Assembly: GCA_022592435.1 (NCBI GenBank)
Contig: JABYQS010000137.1
Coordinates: 38,893-102,892 of the forward strand
Length of the DNA: 64,000 nt
Source: Cerioporus squamosus
Lineage: Eukaryota > Basidiomycota > Agaricomycetes > Polyporales > Polyporaceae
Direction: 5' to 3'
Of this stretch, positions 35,869 to 49,381 are shown piece after piece; within the stretch, counting starts at the first letter, position 1; each line of letters opens with the position of its first letter. A model generated the notes under the pieces. That model ran no database searches and was not told where the DNA came from. It worked only from the letters and a program-made list of their open reading frames with translations. The position numbers were made by a program, and so were the translations under genes.

Positions 35869-37239
35869 ACCGCGTCAGCACATGAAGACGCCAGGAGGAA
35901 AGCCGGACAGAAGGGCGACTCAGCAGGGGCGTACAATGGTCATGAACGGGTCATTATCATGCGCTAGCAGGGCAGACAGAGTTGGTGTTTATATAAGACG
36001 ACTCCGAGCTGCCGCTGAGTTATCGCAGATCGCATGATACTTCCTTGCTCGATATACCGCCGGGATGCAGAGTATCGAGCGAGCAAAAGTACATAGGAAC
36101 GGCCGTAAGGGGCAGTAGCGACTCGCAAGCTGATGCCATATATGGAAGTCTCAAACGACCTCGGAAGGACGACAGCGTGTGTAGCGGCGAAAGGCGAGTG
36201 GAAATGGACATACCACGATGCACACGCACGAGGAACGTGGCAGGAACATTGTAGAATGGAACCCGGTCGGTATTCAGAGAGAGGACGCGGGGTCGGTGGG
36301 GGGAGAGAGCAAGGTTGGCTGGCCGCGTCCTTTCGCAGGCCGTGGGGTTATGTAGCCCTTAACTCAGGGATATCACCCTGCGAAGTTGATTGGTGCGGGG
36401 CGGACCGTGCCTAAAAGCGAGTTCCATGACTCTCTCTTAAATCTGAAAACGAGGGACAATGGTGAGATCCAAGACCGATGTGTAGCCGGAAACGTTCCAA
36501 CATACCGGATCAGGAATGCGCAATCAAATGCGGTAAGGTTAACGGATGAGTTGGCTACGGACGAGAGTCGTTTTGCACCAAGACCGCGAGGGAATGTGGC
36601 TATGACTTACCGACCATCGGGGCTACCCAGGTTCGACGTCTTCGAGTCCGCACCGAAAACATGCGGAGGCCAGGCGCGCCGTGTCAAAAGTACCCGCGTG
36701 TACGCCCTCGAACGTCAGCATGAGTGAATTTCAGAAATTGGGCAGCTGCATATGCCCTTTCCTGGCTGCGTTTCCGGCCGCTTTGTCGTTGGGTTTGAGC
36801 AAGCTTTTGTGCGACGTGAAAGGCTACCGCGAAGTCTGAACGTGAACCGCCAGCGGACGCGGACCGCGCCGAGCTGAGCCTGCCTCAGACGCTGGCGCGC
36901 GTGCGGGCCGGCCGTTCTCATCGTCCCCCACGATGGCCTCAGCTGTTCGCGCGGTCTGCTTCTCTGTTTTCTGCGTCCGTCTCTCCCCGACATACGACCT
37001 GCCACCGAGGACAAGTGCGGGTTAGACGTGAGTCGCCGGCCACGGTGACACATCTGTTCAGAATCCTGAGTCATCATCCTCTTATAACACTACGGCCATC
37101 GCCCGGTCTACTACGAAGCGCGACGTCCATATATCACCGCTCATCAAGCACAGTACACTTAACGCACACTCCAGTGCTTCGAGCCAACATTCGCCCACAA
37201 TTCCTCTCGTCTTTGCGTCGCTCATTCTCGAAATTCGAG
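35869..37239. other. Intergenic, 1.4 kb, no gene
   Basis: Divergent flank between the small unknown gene (minus) and the NADH pyrophosphatase gene (plus). Only short incoherent frames are present. It likely includes both promoters. Confidence 0.45.
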
Positions 37240-39341
<2,102 letters not shown>

Positions 39342-39409
39342 TCATAAGCGAGTGGGCGTACGGGCGCGCTGGACCTCAGCCGGTATCGCCGCAGACTGCG
39401 TGTCTCTGA

Positions 39410-39861
39410 GATGCCGGAGCCTTCCGAACCGTAGATAATCGAAGGGCTTCGTTGTATGCGTGGGTCCCTGGGTGGTACATATAGAAGTGATTGATGTCAT
39501 GCTAGGACGGAGCTAGTGGTACATTGACAAGATACTGACAAGACAATATGCCTGATCCCAATGAATACATCTGCGATACGACGAGAGAGAGTTGGAGGTC
39601 GATAAAGTAGGTATACAACGCTGGTGCGGACGGAAAGTGGCGGGAACGCGGTGACTTCACGGGCTGCTCGGCTATGACGTTATGCGATCAACATGCCTTC
39701 GAGGCACACTGGGCTGGCACCAGCCCGTCCGTGCGGGAATCAAAGAGGGAGAGTGAAAGGGGACAACATGACAGTCGCTCAAAGAAACGCTGGGGGACAC
39801 AAGGTCGCGAAGAGAACACTCGGACGCCCTCCAGGCGTCCTGCAAACTGAGGCCACAGGCC
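39410..39861. other. Convergent 3' region
   Basis: About 450 nt between the NADH pyrophosphatase tail and the end of a minus-strand unknown gene. I see nothing in it beyond probable 3' UTRs. Confidence 0.45.
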
Positions 39862-41591
39862 TCAAGCGGGTCCACCACGAGGCCTCTCCTCCGGCCGATA
39901 CGTCCAAATGCTGGAGCCAGGGGCGCGTGCGGCACCTGGCAGTCTCAGGAGCACCACGTCGTCTCCCTCCTGCGTGGCGTGAGGGGCAGATGAGACGCAA
40001 ACACGGTCAGCCCATTCAGATAAGATGATGTAAAGAGCGGCAGGTACAAGAAACGCACCTCGAGGATGCGGTCGTACGCGGGCCCACGTGGGTGCGCAGC
40101 GGGACCAGCCTGAGGAGTCTCACTGCGTGGCTGACGCTCGGTGGAAGTGCGTGCGAGGGACCCGACCGGGCTCTTGAACCCGCGAGGAGGCGGACTTGCT
40201 GCACCCGTGAACGGAAGACCCTGGAATTGGCGAGCCGTTGGGCTCGTCGCGGTGGGACTGATGGGCGAGGCCGGCTGAGCTCCAAGGAGGAGAGACTGCG
40301 TCAGGAAACAAACACATCAGCCCGCACAGCCAGAGCGCGATATAAAGGATCTGGGCCGTACGCGTACAGGCTGAGGCTGCCGTGGGGCAGTCGCCTCTTC
40401 CTCCTCTGCGAGCCTCCTGACCTCACGTTGCATACGACGCACGCGAGTGATGGCGACGCCCGCACGGCGTGTCTTCTTCTTCTTGGGCTGACCCTCCGCT
40501 GTGGTCTGGGCCCCAGTCTGCAAGTCCTCTTGATCCTGCTCGTCTTCGTCAACGTCCTCATGCTGGGTCGAGGCGTAGCTGTGAGGCTGGTTCTGAGAGG
40601 AGGCATATGAGAGCTGTGTTTCTCCCGTGATGCGTTCGCCAGCGATGCAACTAGCACCCTTCCTCGTGTGTGCTAGAAGCTGCTCAGTACGCGAACCGCC
40701 ACGTGAGGAGGTCGATGCCGAGTGGTAGCTCGCCATGGTCACTGTATAAGACGACGAGTCAGAGCGTTGTTGGTCTTCGGGAGCAGGCTCGGAGGCTGGG
40801 GGCTCCGAAGGAACAGGAGGGGTGACACTGGTAGAGGTAGTAGCCCTCGAGGGAGAAGAGAGTGCAGGCGGAGAGGAAGGACTCAAAGTACCAGAGGCTG
40901 AAGCGGCGACGCATGACTGCAGGCCTGTTTCATCGCACACTCCGCATTGCGTACGAGCATCCGGGACTGTCGCCACAGAAGCGTGAGCCCGTCCAGAAGC
41001 AGAATGAGGATCCGCTGAGCGCCGCGAACTTCCGTCGTCCAATTGAGAACCAGGTTGCGCTGTGCCGTGCTTGTCGTCCGTCTGGTGTTCGGGCAGGGGA
41101 ACACCGTGCCGTAGCAGATAAGCAAAACGAGGAAAGCGGTCGGTAGCATGTTGTCTCTCTGCCAGGGTGCTGCTCCGGATCTCTGTGTCGATTGCCGTGA
41201 GAGGACGAGCAGGCGAAGAAGCGGCCGGAGAGGCTGAGGTAATCAGATGGGACCGGGAACCAGAGGTGTTTGGCGTGAGAAGGCCGCTCCGACCCACGGT
41301 GGTGTCCTGGAGCCTAAGACCCTGAGCAGGAAGCGGCGTCCAGTTCGAAAGAGTCAAGGAGAGATACAGATTACGGCGCGTATCAGGAGGCATCTCCCCG
41401 CGCATGTACTTTGGGAGGAAAGATCCCTCATTGAGCTTGGTTGCCAGCGGTGCGTTTACGGAAGAGGTCTCGCGCTCTGACGAAATCGACGGAGTTCGTG
41501 TGTCGCCATTGTAACTCCGATGTCTATCTGCAGATTGCCTCAGCCGCCAGTGCATGCAAGAGGCAACGCACTTACTTGCCAATATAACCAT
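39862..41591 (-). CDS. Low-complexity protein of unknown function
   Basis: Four exons close in frame: 41591-41576, 41527-40368, 40295-40059 and 39969-39862, giving 506 residues starting MVILANRHRSYNGDTRT. The large second exon is 1160 nt of uninterrupted frame. The protein is rich in Ser/Thr/Pro/Gln through most of its length. A basic patch (QPKKKKTRRAGVAITRVRR) then leads into an Arg/Glu helix (EVRRLAEEEE), and the end is compact, GDDVVLLRLPGAARAPGSSIWTYRP. The basic patch suggests a nuclear protein. Splice sites are good (GTAAGT, GTACGC, GTGCGT donors; GCAG acceptors with CTGAC). I do not recognise the family. Confidence 0.65.
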
Positions 41592-42660
41592 AGCGTGTGT
41601 GCGTGTGTAGTGCGGAGAGGATCTACAAGTGCCGTAACGAGAAGTCGCCTTGTCAACGTCGACGGCCGAGGGACGGATGTGGCGACGCAAGGTACCGCAG
41701 GCGTAGAATTTGGTTTGCAGACAGCCGCGTACGGGAGGTACTTGGAGGCCACGAAGGAATACCGCGCTTCTAGCCTGTCGGCGGTCGTATCCTGAGGCAA
41801 GTGTGTTCCGTCTTGGGTGCCTACGACCGACACGGTAGCGTGTTTGCTTGGGAGAGAAACCGCCAGAGAGACACGTTGCTCGCACGGAAACCTATTACGT
41901 GGAAGAGATATCGCAGGATGTCAAAAACGAGGTAGGAGGAGGAGACGCGAGGATGTGGTCGGAGGGAAAGAAGAGGCCCGAGCAAGAGAGCGCGGCCCCG
42001 CGCCCTCGCCAAACCGAACATGGCGTCATGCCTCTACCCGTCACTTCCCGTCACACTGTCATACGGTCAGCAAAAATGCAGAGTCGAGCGAGGAAAGCAC
42101 CAAAACTTGAATGAGAACGTACGTATACGCGCAAACCCTCCGACTTGCGTGCGCGTCAACGTGACTGTCTGCTATCAGATAGTATACGGACGTGCGCTCT
42201 CGGATCTTGCGGCGAAACGCCAGATAGCGGGAAACACGATATACACGAGTACAAGGATGCGAGTGCAGCACGATGGTGACCCGCGGAGGGAATAGGGTAC
42301 TGTGAAGTGCGCGTTGGACGTCGAACAGTTGACGAAGTGCTCCATGTACCTATGGGTACCGGGGGCGAACTCCGTGTATGTGGGGAAAACTGTGCAAGCG
42401 TTCATACTTGCTTGCACTCCTAACTCCAGACTGCGCCGGGCATGTCGTTCCGTGCATGGACATTCAGGAGCAAAATGTACGAGCCCCATGTCTGCGGATG
42501 ACGTTGAGCCGTCACCGGGTCGATATCCGGAGGACAGGTGGAGAGTGGGGAGGTGCGCGCGAGTGAGTCCCGTCACGTCGGAGCCTCACTGCGAAATCGG
42601 CAGAGTGACGCGACTGCTGGCCATACCAACATGCAGTACCCTGCAGTGTACCTAAGCCCT
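41592..42660. other. Intergenic, no gene
   Basis: About 1 kb upstream of the low-complexity protein gene, with only short incoherent frames. A CACACACGCACACACGC tract near 41593-41610 (minus sense) lies in the 5' leader. Confidence 0.4.
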
Positions 42661-43996
42661 GTACACACGAGGCACATCGTGCAGGACGTGCGCGAGAAGT
42701 AGGCTTAGCGACGTCAGTTGCAGGCAACCATAGCTACTCACCTTCCCATAACTACTACCATGCTTCCTCAAATCTATGTTGTCCGGTCCTTCGATCGCCG
42801 GACAATCCAGCTCGCCAGGTTGGCTCGGTTCCTCAAGGATGCCCTCTATGGGTTTCCGGCTGCCAGCAAGGAATGTCGATCTTCCTATCGTCCAGTCGCC
42901 AGCTTCTCGCTCCGAAGTTCCTTGCAAGGCTGCAAGAAAGTACGCACCTGTCAGGCGGGAGCCACCAGGGCGTGATCTGGAGTGGGGTTTGGTCAACGAC
43001 TCGTGCGCCGGAAAATTGACAGAAGCCGTTCATACCTTGATGTACCGCACCTCGAAGTTGCGAAGTGTATCTCTTCGTCAAATGGTCGGGCCACACCCGC
43101 TAGACAACTTGAATGATGGGAAGCAGACAAACGACGGCGCATATGCAGTATTGTGCACTCCTCGGGTCCCACCTCCCACTTCACGAACAAGCGCTAGCGG
43201 TCCGATGCACGACGAAGCTGCTAAGAAGGGGGAGGGGGAGACATACCTACCCGGAACTGTGAGGTGATGTCGAGCAGAATGAGACGAACTTGTCGATCGC
43301 GCATAACATTCACGAGGGGATACACTTGAAGCGAGGAGGGCGAACAGACACAACTTCATCACCGGGACTTCACACTGAACGACCCGTGATCCCTGTACGG
43401 GCCAGCCCACTCCTCAAATGCTTCGTGCATCGGATCGAGCAGCTATGAAATGATGTTAGCCCACGGCATCACCGCTACGTGAACAAGGAACACGCACATT
43501 GTCAGTCTCGAAAGATGCGACTTCACGGCCATCCTGAAGTCCAATGGCGATGATGACCGACCAGCCGGGAGCGAGTGCGAGCGAACGTCTTCGTCATATT
43601 GCTGCTAGAGAGGTGCAGAGTTGTTGAGAGGGGCACCGGGAGAGTCCAAGAGGATGTCGAGAGACACGGATGCCGCAAGAGGTCAAGACGCCGAAGGGTT
43701 CGTAGAGTCGAGATCGTCGTGCGCAGGTAGAGAAGAGTCGTCAAAACGATGAGTGTAGCCAATCGAATGTGTAAGACCTCCATAGTCGGTGATGATGGTC
43801 GTAGACGACGCGCAGCTTTCATCGAGAAGGAAGCGAAGACGATCGTTCGTGCGGGAGACGGATGCGAGGGAAGGCTGTCGATGGACAGTATGAGCGAAGG
43901 AGGATAGAGAATGCTTGTACACACCTCGATCAGGAGGGTGGACGAGATCGTGACTTGCACGAGGACATCGCTATATGGTTCGAGTATGGCAGGCAT
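42661..43996 (-). CDS. Putative multi-exon gene, structure unresolved
   Basis: Several segments read like protein and carry good splice sites, but I could not join all phases. A start at 43996 gives MPAILEPYSDVLVQVTISST to a GTGTGT donor. The next exon gives PSLASVSRTNDRLRFLLDE, then ITDYGG. After a gap come SLALAPGWSVIIAIGLQDGR and EVASFETDN (donor 43501), then LLDPMHEAFEEWAGPYRDHG to a donor near 43372. Weaker candidates follow around TLRNFEVRYIK and GDWTIGRSTFLAGSRKPIEG. The missing join around 43560-43700 may reflect another indel or an unusual intron. No family was recognised. The limits given are approximate. Confidence 0.35.
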
Positions 43997-44665
43997 AGGG
44001 AGGCCGGGAGTGAAGGTGAAGGAAGGAGGACGCCACGATGTTCCTCCCACATATCTCGAGATGGTAATATATTGGAAACTGTAGAGAAAGACGGCAGGGA
44101 GAGGACGACAAGGGAGAGGAGGAAGGTGCCGACCGTCGGGGCTCGCAGGGGCAAAAGGAGTAAGTGATGGGAATGGTGAAGAATATGATGGTGTACAAAG
44201 GGGTGGTATACGCGCAAGTCCTACTCGAGATGATGTTGGTTCTGAGTGAGGAGAGAACGCACCGGGATGAGGTCTATTTAACCAGACTCCAGGAGGCCGA
44301 CACTCGAGCCAGCCCGGGCCATGTTCCGACTTCCCACCATCCGCCGCGCCCGCCTCCATGTCCAGATTGCTATATCAGGGCTTCCACGTCGCCATCGGGG
44401 TCGTGCTCGCCGTGGTCGCCGTGGTCGCGGGAAGAATGGAGGAGGATACACAAGCATCAGCGTGACCGTTGTGGACGACTTGTTTGGCAGCGGAAATGGG
44501 CGTCTGCGGGCATTCCCGACGTGCTCGGGAATCGGCAAGATTCACATGTTTGATGGCCACAGCCCGCCGCCATGCTCTCCCTCTCTCCTCGTCGTCTGCT
44601 GCGTCCTCGGGCTGCTCTCTGTCACAACCAGCTTGTCCGGATAGCCTGCTGCATCCCATATCCTC
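43997..44665. other. Divergent promoter region
   Basis: About 670 nt between the unresolved minus-strand gene and the CRAL-TRIO gene. It holds long overlapping open frames on both strands with no domain signal. Confidence 0.4.
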
Positions 44666-46244
44666 ATGTCGACGCGTGAAGTGCTCCGGGAAAAACATGA
44701 AGAACTTGCTGAGCTGTACAAGTCCAACGCCGCGAGCGCACGGGGTCTGCAACGGACCTTCGAGGAGGACATTTTACCAGGACTGGTGGATGAGGTTGGG
44801 CTTGATGGTGGAGGGGAGCAGAGGGCCAGGTTGTGGTTAAACGATACCCGTACGTCTCGGCTAGATGTTATTCCTCTCGCCGCGCCTATGACACTGCTTT
44901 CGCCTCCCTCTTCAGAGTCTCTGTTCAGGCTGCTACGGGTACGTGGTCACACTGCTGATGTATGAAAGCAAGCAGCGTTGAGCTGTGTTCTATCCAGCGT
45001 CACAAATTCACTATTCCTTTTGCACTCGAGAACACCCGAGATGTCTTGCTTTGGCGGCTGGCAGTAATACCGGATGAGATACCCCGCCCGACTGTCCCGT
45101 TCCTACAGTGCCTGCCTTTGACAGCGCTCGACCCTTTCAACAGGCCCGTGGTTGTGATCAAGCTATCCAGACTATTTGAGGCATCCGAGGACGTCCGCCC
45201 AAGCCTCATTAACTACCTAGAGCTCCTTCGGCTCAACCTGAAGAGCATCAATGAGAATGGAAGTTTTGAAGGCGAGGATGCTCCCGTACTGCAGTACATA
45301 GCTCTCATGGACATAGGGGGGATGTCCGTCCAGAACATGGTACGTTCCAGACGACGTCACCGCGAACCTGAAGCTAGCGCTCCTGACAGCACGCTCTGCC
45401 ATTCAGCAGAACGTGGACATCGTCACCTGGTTTCTCTACGAACTCCTCCCTCGCTTCCCAGGCATGCTCGCCGCCGGTGAGCATCCCTACCTTCGCTCTT
45501 CTAGCCCCGCCGACCCTGACCTCTCCTCGGCAGTCTTCATCCTCAACTATTCTTGGGCACATGCAGGGGTGTGGAACATCGTCAAGTATGCTCCTACGTC
45601 GCACCGTAACGCCACGCACGAACTAACCGATGCTTCAGGCGCGTTCTGCCAAAAAGTGCGCTGTCACGGGTGTTCTTCCCATCTCAAGATGAACTCCTCG
45701 AATTTTTCTCGCCGTCCGCCATCCCATGCGGTGCGTCTCGCGTCTCCCACCGGCGTATCACGCCGTTAACGCTGTCGCGACAGATTACGGCGGCAGTCTG
45801 CCGTCTCTATCAGAGCTCGAGGATCCTCTGGAGAAGTACATGACAGACTTACCGGAGACCGCAAGTCCGACCACCAGCTCAGCGGTTCCTCCGAGCAGCT
45901 CCGCGGGACAGCCGCCGTCGTCTCTAGCTGCGCGGTCGTCCCCACAACCGATACCCCGCGTCCCCTCGATATCCCCGACCTCGCATCTGAATCCCTATTT
46001 TGGCTACCCCGTCTCGGGCAGGGGTGCTCCGACACCTCGCTTGCGACATGGCCGACAGCGCAAGCGCGATCTCCTGCGCACCCTGGCAGCGCTCTGGTGG
46101 AGCAGATGGAAACGCCGTGTCCTCTTCCTTCTCTGCGTCCTTCTCGCCGTCGTGTCGTACAGATCGCGTCACAACCCACGCATGCTCCGGTGGAGGCAGA
46201 GCGTGCGCGGTCTGCTCCGCCCGGCCGCTCGGGTTACATCCTGA
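44666..46244 (+). CDS. CRAL-TRIO (Sec14-like) lipid-binding protein with C-terminal membrane anchor
   Basis: Seven exons join in frame: 44666-44849, 44916-44938, 44998-45339, 45410-45476, 45534-45585, 45639-45730 and 45784-46244, giving 406 residues. The CRAL-TRIO N domain has SLFRLLRRHKFTIPFALENT and VLLWRLAVIP. The lipid-binding lobe has DPFNRPVVVIKLSRLFEAS, LQYIALMDIGGMSVQNM, DIVTWFLYELLPRFPGML, FILNYSWAHAGVWNIVKRVL and FFPSQDELLEFFSPSAIP, then DYGGSLPSL. A Ser/Pro-rich linker leads to a single hydrophobic helix near the end (RRVLFLLCVLLAVVSYR), so this is likely a tail-anchored Sec14-like phospholipid transfer protein on an internal membrane. The acceptor of exon 4 is a tandem CAGCAG, allowing an extra Gln. 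Confidence 0.9.
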
Positions 46245-48017
46245 TGTACGTACTTGCTCCACGACACGTAGTGTCGATCTTCTGTAAACTGGCTCTGCCG
46301 AGGACATCATCGGCTGTCCTCGCACCCCGTACTCTCCCAGCCGAAGCAGATGGCGCGCTGTCGTCGAGGACCTGATCCTCTCTTGGAGTGTCAGGACTGA
46401 GCAGCTTCTGGCTCCGATGCTCCCCGCCCGCACGCCGGCCGCAGTGGCCAACCGATATGCATATGTCAAGACCCGGGCAACCGTGGACACGTCGCTTGCT
46501 CCCCCTCCAGTGGCTACGTCCCGTTTCAGCAATCAACCTACGCTCCCTGCATGTGAATCGCCACCCCGACTCGTCTAGCCGATTGCTCTGTCGGTCTGTC
46601 CCCAGGCCCGAATAATCTTATGTATCAGTGCTAGCGATCAGCAGATGCCTGCGGCCTCCCTTCCATGACTTGCGCTCTCCGTCGTCGGCATCTTGTGCCT
46701 GCGCGAGTGGACGCAGATATCGATGCGGCGTGCCCCATACGACGAGAATCGACGTCGTAAGTCGACAGCCACTTGGCCTCGGCTAGGGTTCTGCTGACCC
46801 TGCTGTGGTCAGCGCCAGCTCGCGGGGACGGGCCCCATGTTTTGTGGTAGTAGGGCTATGATACGCGAGGTGTCTGAACAAGCTCGAGACGGCTGGTGGC
46901 GTTAAGGTAGCTCGTCGGGAGAACCAGCAGCGGCGGAGCGTACGCGACGCTCGAGTGGCACCTGCAGGTTCAACGACGATCTGCTTGTTTCTCTTTCCCT
47001 GGCACACCCAGGGCACACCGATGCTCGTACCCCCTACCGCTCGTAGTGCGGGTATGATACCCTCAAGCTCTGCGACAGCAGACCCTGTCGCTGGCCGATA
47101 ATCATAGCGCACCACGCTGCTACGCAGCAGCGAGCCTCGTTGCATGCCACCAGGAACTCGGATTCGAAGTGTGGATTTCGACCACCGGCCACACGGCTGC
47201 CCGTCGCGTTGTCACCGCAGAACGTTCGACCGAACCCGTCTATCAGCACCCTGGGCCCGCTGCCGTCACCAGTGAGGTCGGCCGCCCTGCGACGGGAGGC
47301 CTCGGCCTGCAGCACAGTGCACTTACTCGAGAGAGCATAGACAACGTCTATTGCCTCCCGAACCCGCTCCCCTGGACTTGTTCGGGTCGTGCGTCCATGC
47401 ACGCGGAGGCTTCCCTGCGCCGCCTGAACGTCGGACTACGGGAGTCAGTACTCGGAGCGTGCAGCTGGAACCCTGCGCGCCTACGTGCGTAGTCCAGGGG
47501 GCGGCGGTGGCGTGTGTGCGTGCTCGCGAAACACGAGTTGGCACTGGGGAGAGAAGTCCGCGCGTGCCCTGGTGTCCTTCGTCTGCTCGTGTCTCGTGCG
47601 CGTCGTTGTCCTTCGCGATTTCTTACGCGTGATCATCATATCCATCCTCTGATCTTCGTGTCGCGCCTGCCCAGTGCACACTCCGGCGTGACTCACTCGT
47701 CGCGGACAAATGCACCCGCGGGCCGCTCAGTAGCGTGTTGGCCCCGTCGTCGAGGTCGCGGTCCATGTTACGACATGCGCCGGGCGCCGGGGGGCTCGAA
47801 GTGCAGAGTGAATAGACGGCTTGCGAGCGTGAGCTTTGAGGTCCGCTTGGGCGACGACGGTCGACACGTCCTTGCGCAGCATCCGCAGATGTGGAGCAAC
47901 GTCACGGGAGAATACAGGCCATTCCGGCTCACGAGGCCGTCCGCTTCCTACTGTACAGGTATCACATCTAGTCGTGCTGCGGCGCGCTGGAAGGGGGTAT
48001 GTCCATCGCAGCATAGA
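46245..48017. other. Convergent region, no gene supported
   Basis: About 1.8 kb between the tails of the CRAL-TRIO gene (plus) and the phosphatase gene (minus). Long open frames exist on both strands, including one on the plus strand running into the phosphatase exons. They lack domain or splice logic. Nothing else was seen. Confidence 0.45.
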
Positions 48018-49381
48018 TTACAAGAAGTACTCTGGCAACTGTTGATAGGAGAACCGCGACCGGGCGTTGAGCGGGCACATGGCAGACGGACATACAAGCA
48101 ATGCGACGTACCTTCCCTCCGGCATTCTGTGCCGCCTGGTGGCTCGGTCCGTCCCGCTCGTTCTCCGGCGCTGCCTGAAATACGTTGAAGAACATGGACC
48201 CTCCCGGCCCCACCTCCAGTATGCTTGCAGAGTTGCCACAGCGGTAGCAGTAATTTGGTGCTGACCAGACGGTGGACAGGTGCTCGTCAAATAATGACGT
48301 GTAGCCCTCCATGCACAGCTGGTGCGCTCGGAGGATGTGCGACATCTGGTTTGTCTCCAAGAACTTGTACACCACACCCGAGCCGAAGGTGTACCCTGCA
48401 CCTCTGGATATGACACAAGCGCGTGATCGTCAGCGCTCTGCGCCGGGTATGTGGACATGTAAGACGCGGCGCACCGTGGTGAAATTGCGAAGTCTTCCTT
48501 TTCCGGATCGGGGTCCGACCAAACGAGGTCGGCCATGGGCCCTTCGTGAGGAATCTCTAAACGGGATATGAGCACCGCCTATAGGACAAGAAGCTGGGGG
48601 GCGAGACGAAGCGAGACGCACCCCGAAATCGATCGACCACTTTAATCTGGTCTATTGAGTGTATTGAGGGTGAAAGGCCTGGTGCGACTCGGAATGAGAA
48701 GATGACTGTGCCGGAAGAGCGACGGCGGACATACCGCCGTGCACGCAGAAGATCTTGTCGTCGATGACCACGGAAAGCGTGAGGAAGTCGAACATGTCCG
48801 TGAAGTATGTCCACACGTGCGACGAGCCGTACTTGCGGACGCACTCGGTATAGAAGCCGTATGTCTGAGTGGGAATAAGAGGGAGAAGGCGGCGGCAATG
48901 AAACATGACGACGTACTTGGGTAACTGCCCGCGACTCGTGATTCCCTCGGATCAGCTGCACTCTATCTGGCCAGCGCAGCTTCAGGCACGTCAGCAGCGA
49001 GATCGTCTCGACGCTGAACAGTCCACGGTCGACATAGTCGCCTGTGCTCTTGTTGAGGACGGTTGGTAATCATGGTCGCGTGAGACGCGTACCGAGGAAG
49101 AGGTAGTTTGTGTGCGGCGCGTAGCCGCCTATGCGGAAGATCTCAATGAGGTCGTAGAACTGGCTTGGGTGTCGGTCAACCTTCGTCTGCAGCGAGAGAC
49201 GGCGGCGCGCTCACCCGTGTATGTCGCCGACGACGGTGACGGGTGCGCTAACGTGGACGACGTTGGACTCGCGCATGAGGACCTCCTTTGTCTTCTCGCA
49301 TATTTCGCGGAGGAGAGCCTCGTGGAGAAGCTGCTTGCGGAGGAGTTGCTGTATGCATGCGTCGAGATCGAAGGGTGCCAT
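48018..49381 (-). CDS. PPG1: PP2A-like Ser/Thr phosphatase catalytic subunit, Ppg1 type
   Basis: Eight exons join in frame: 49381-49215, 49163-49093, 49041-48917, 48864-48735, 48678-48622, 48556-48475, 48403-48112 and 48038-48018, giving 314 residues. All PPP-family metal and catalytic motifs are intact: [42 protein letters not shown] and [11 protein letters not shown]. The subfamily is set by [27 protein letters not shown] (split over an intron) and [13 protein letters not shown], which match yeast Ppg1 rather than PP2A, PP4 or Sit4. The C-terminus LPEYFL keeps the conserved methylatable Leu. In yeast Ppg1 works with the Far (STRIPAK-like) complex. Confidence 0.95.

Noticed and set aside
47514..48188. 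224-codon plus-strand frame overlapping the phosphatase 3' exons
   Set aside because: Antisense shadow of a well-supported phosphatase gene and adjoining GC-rich DNA.
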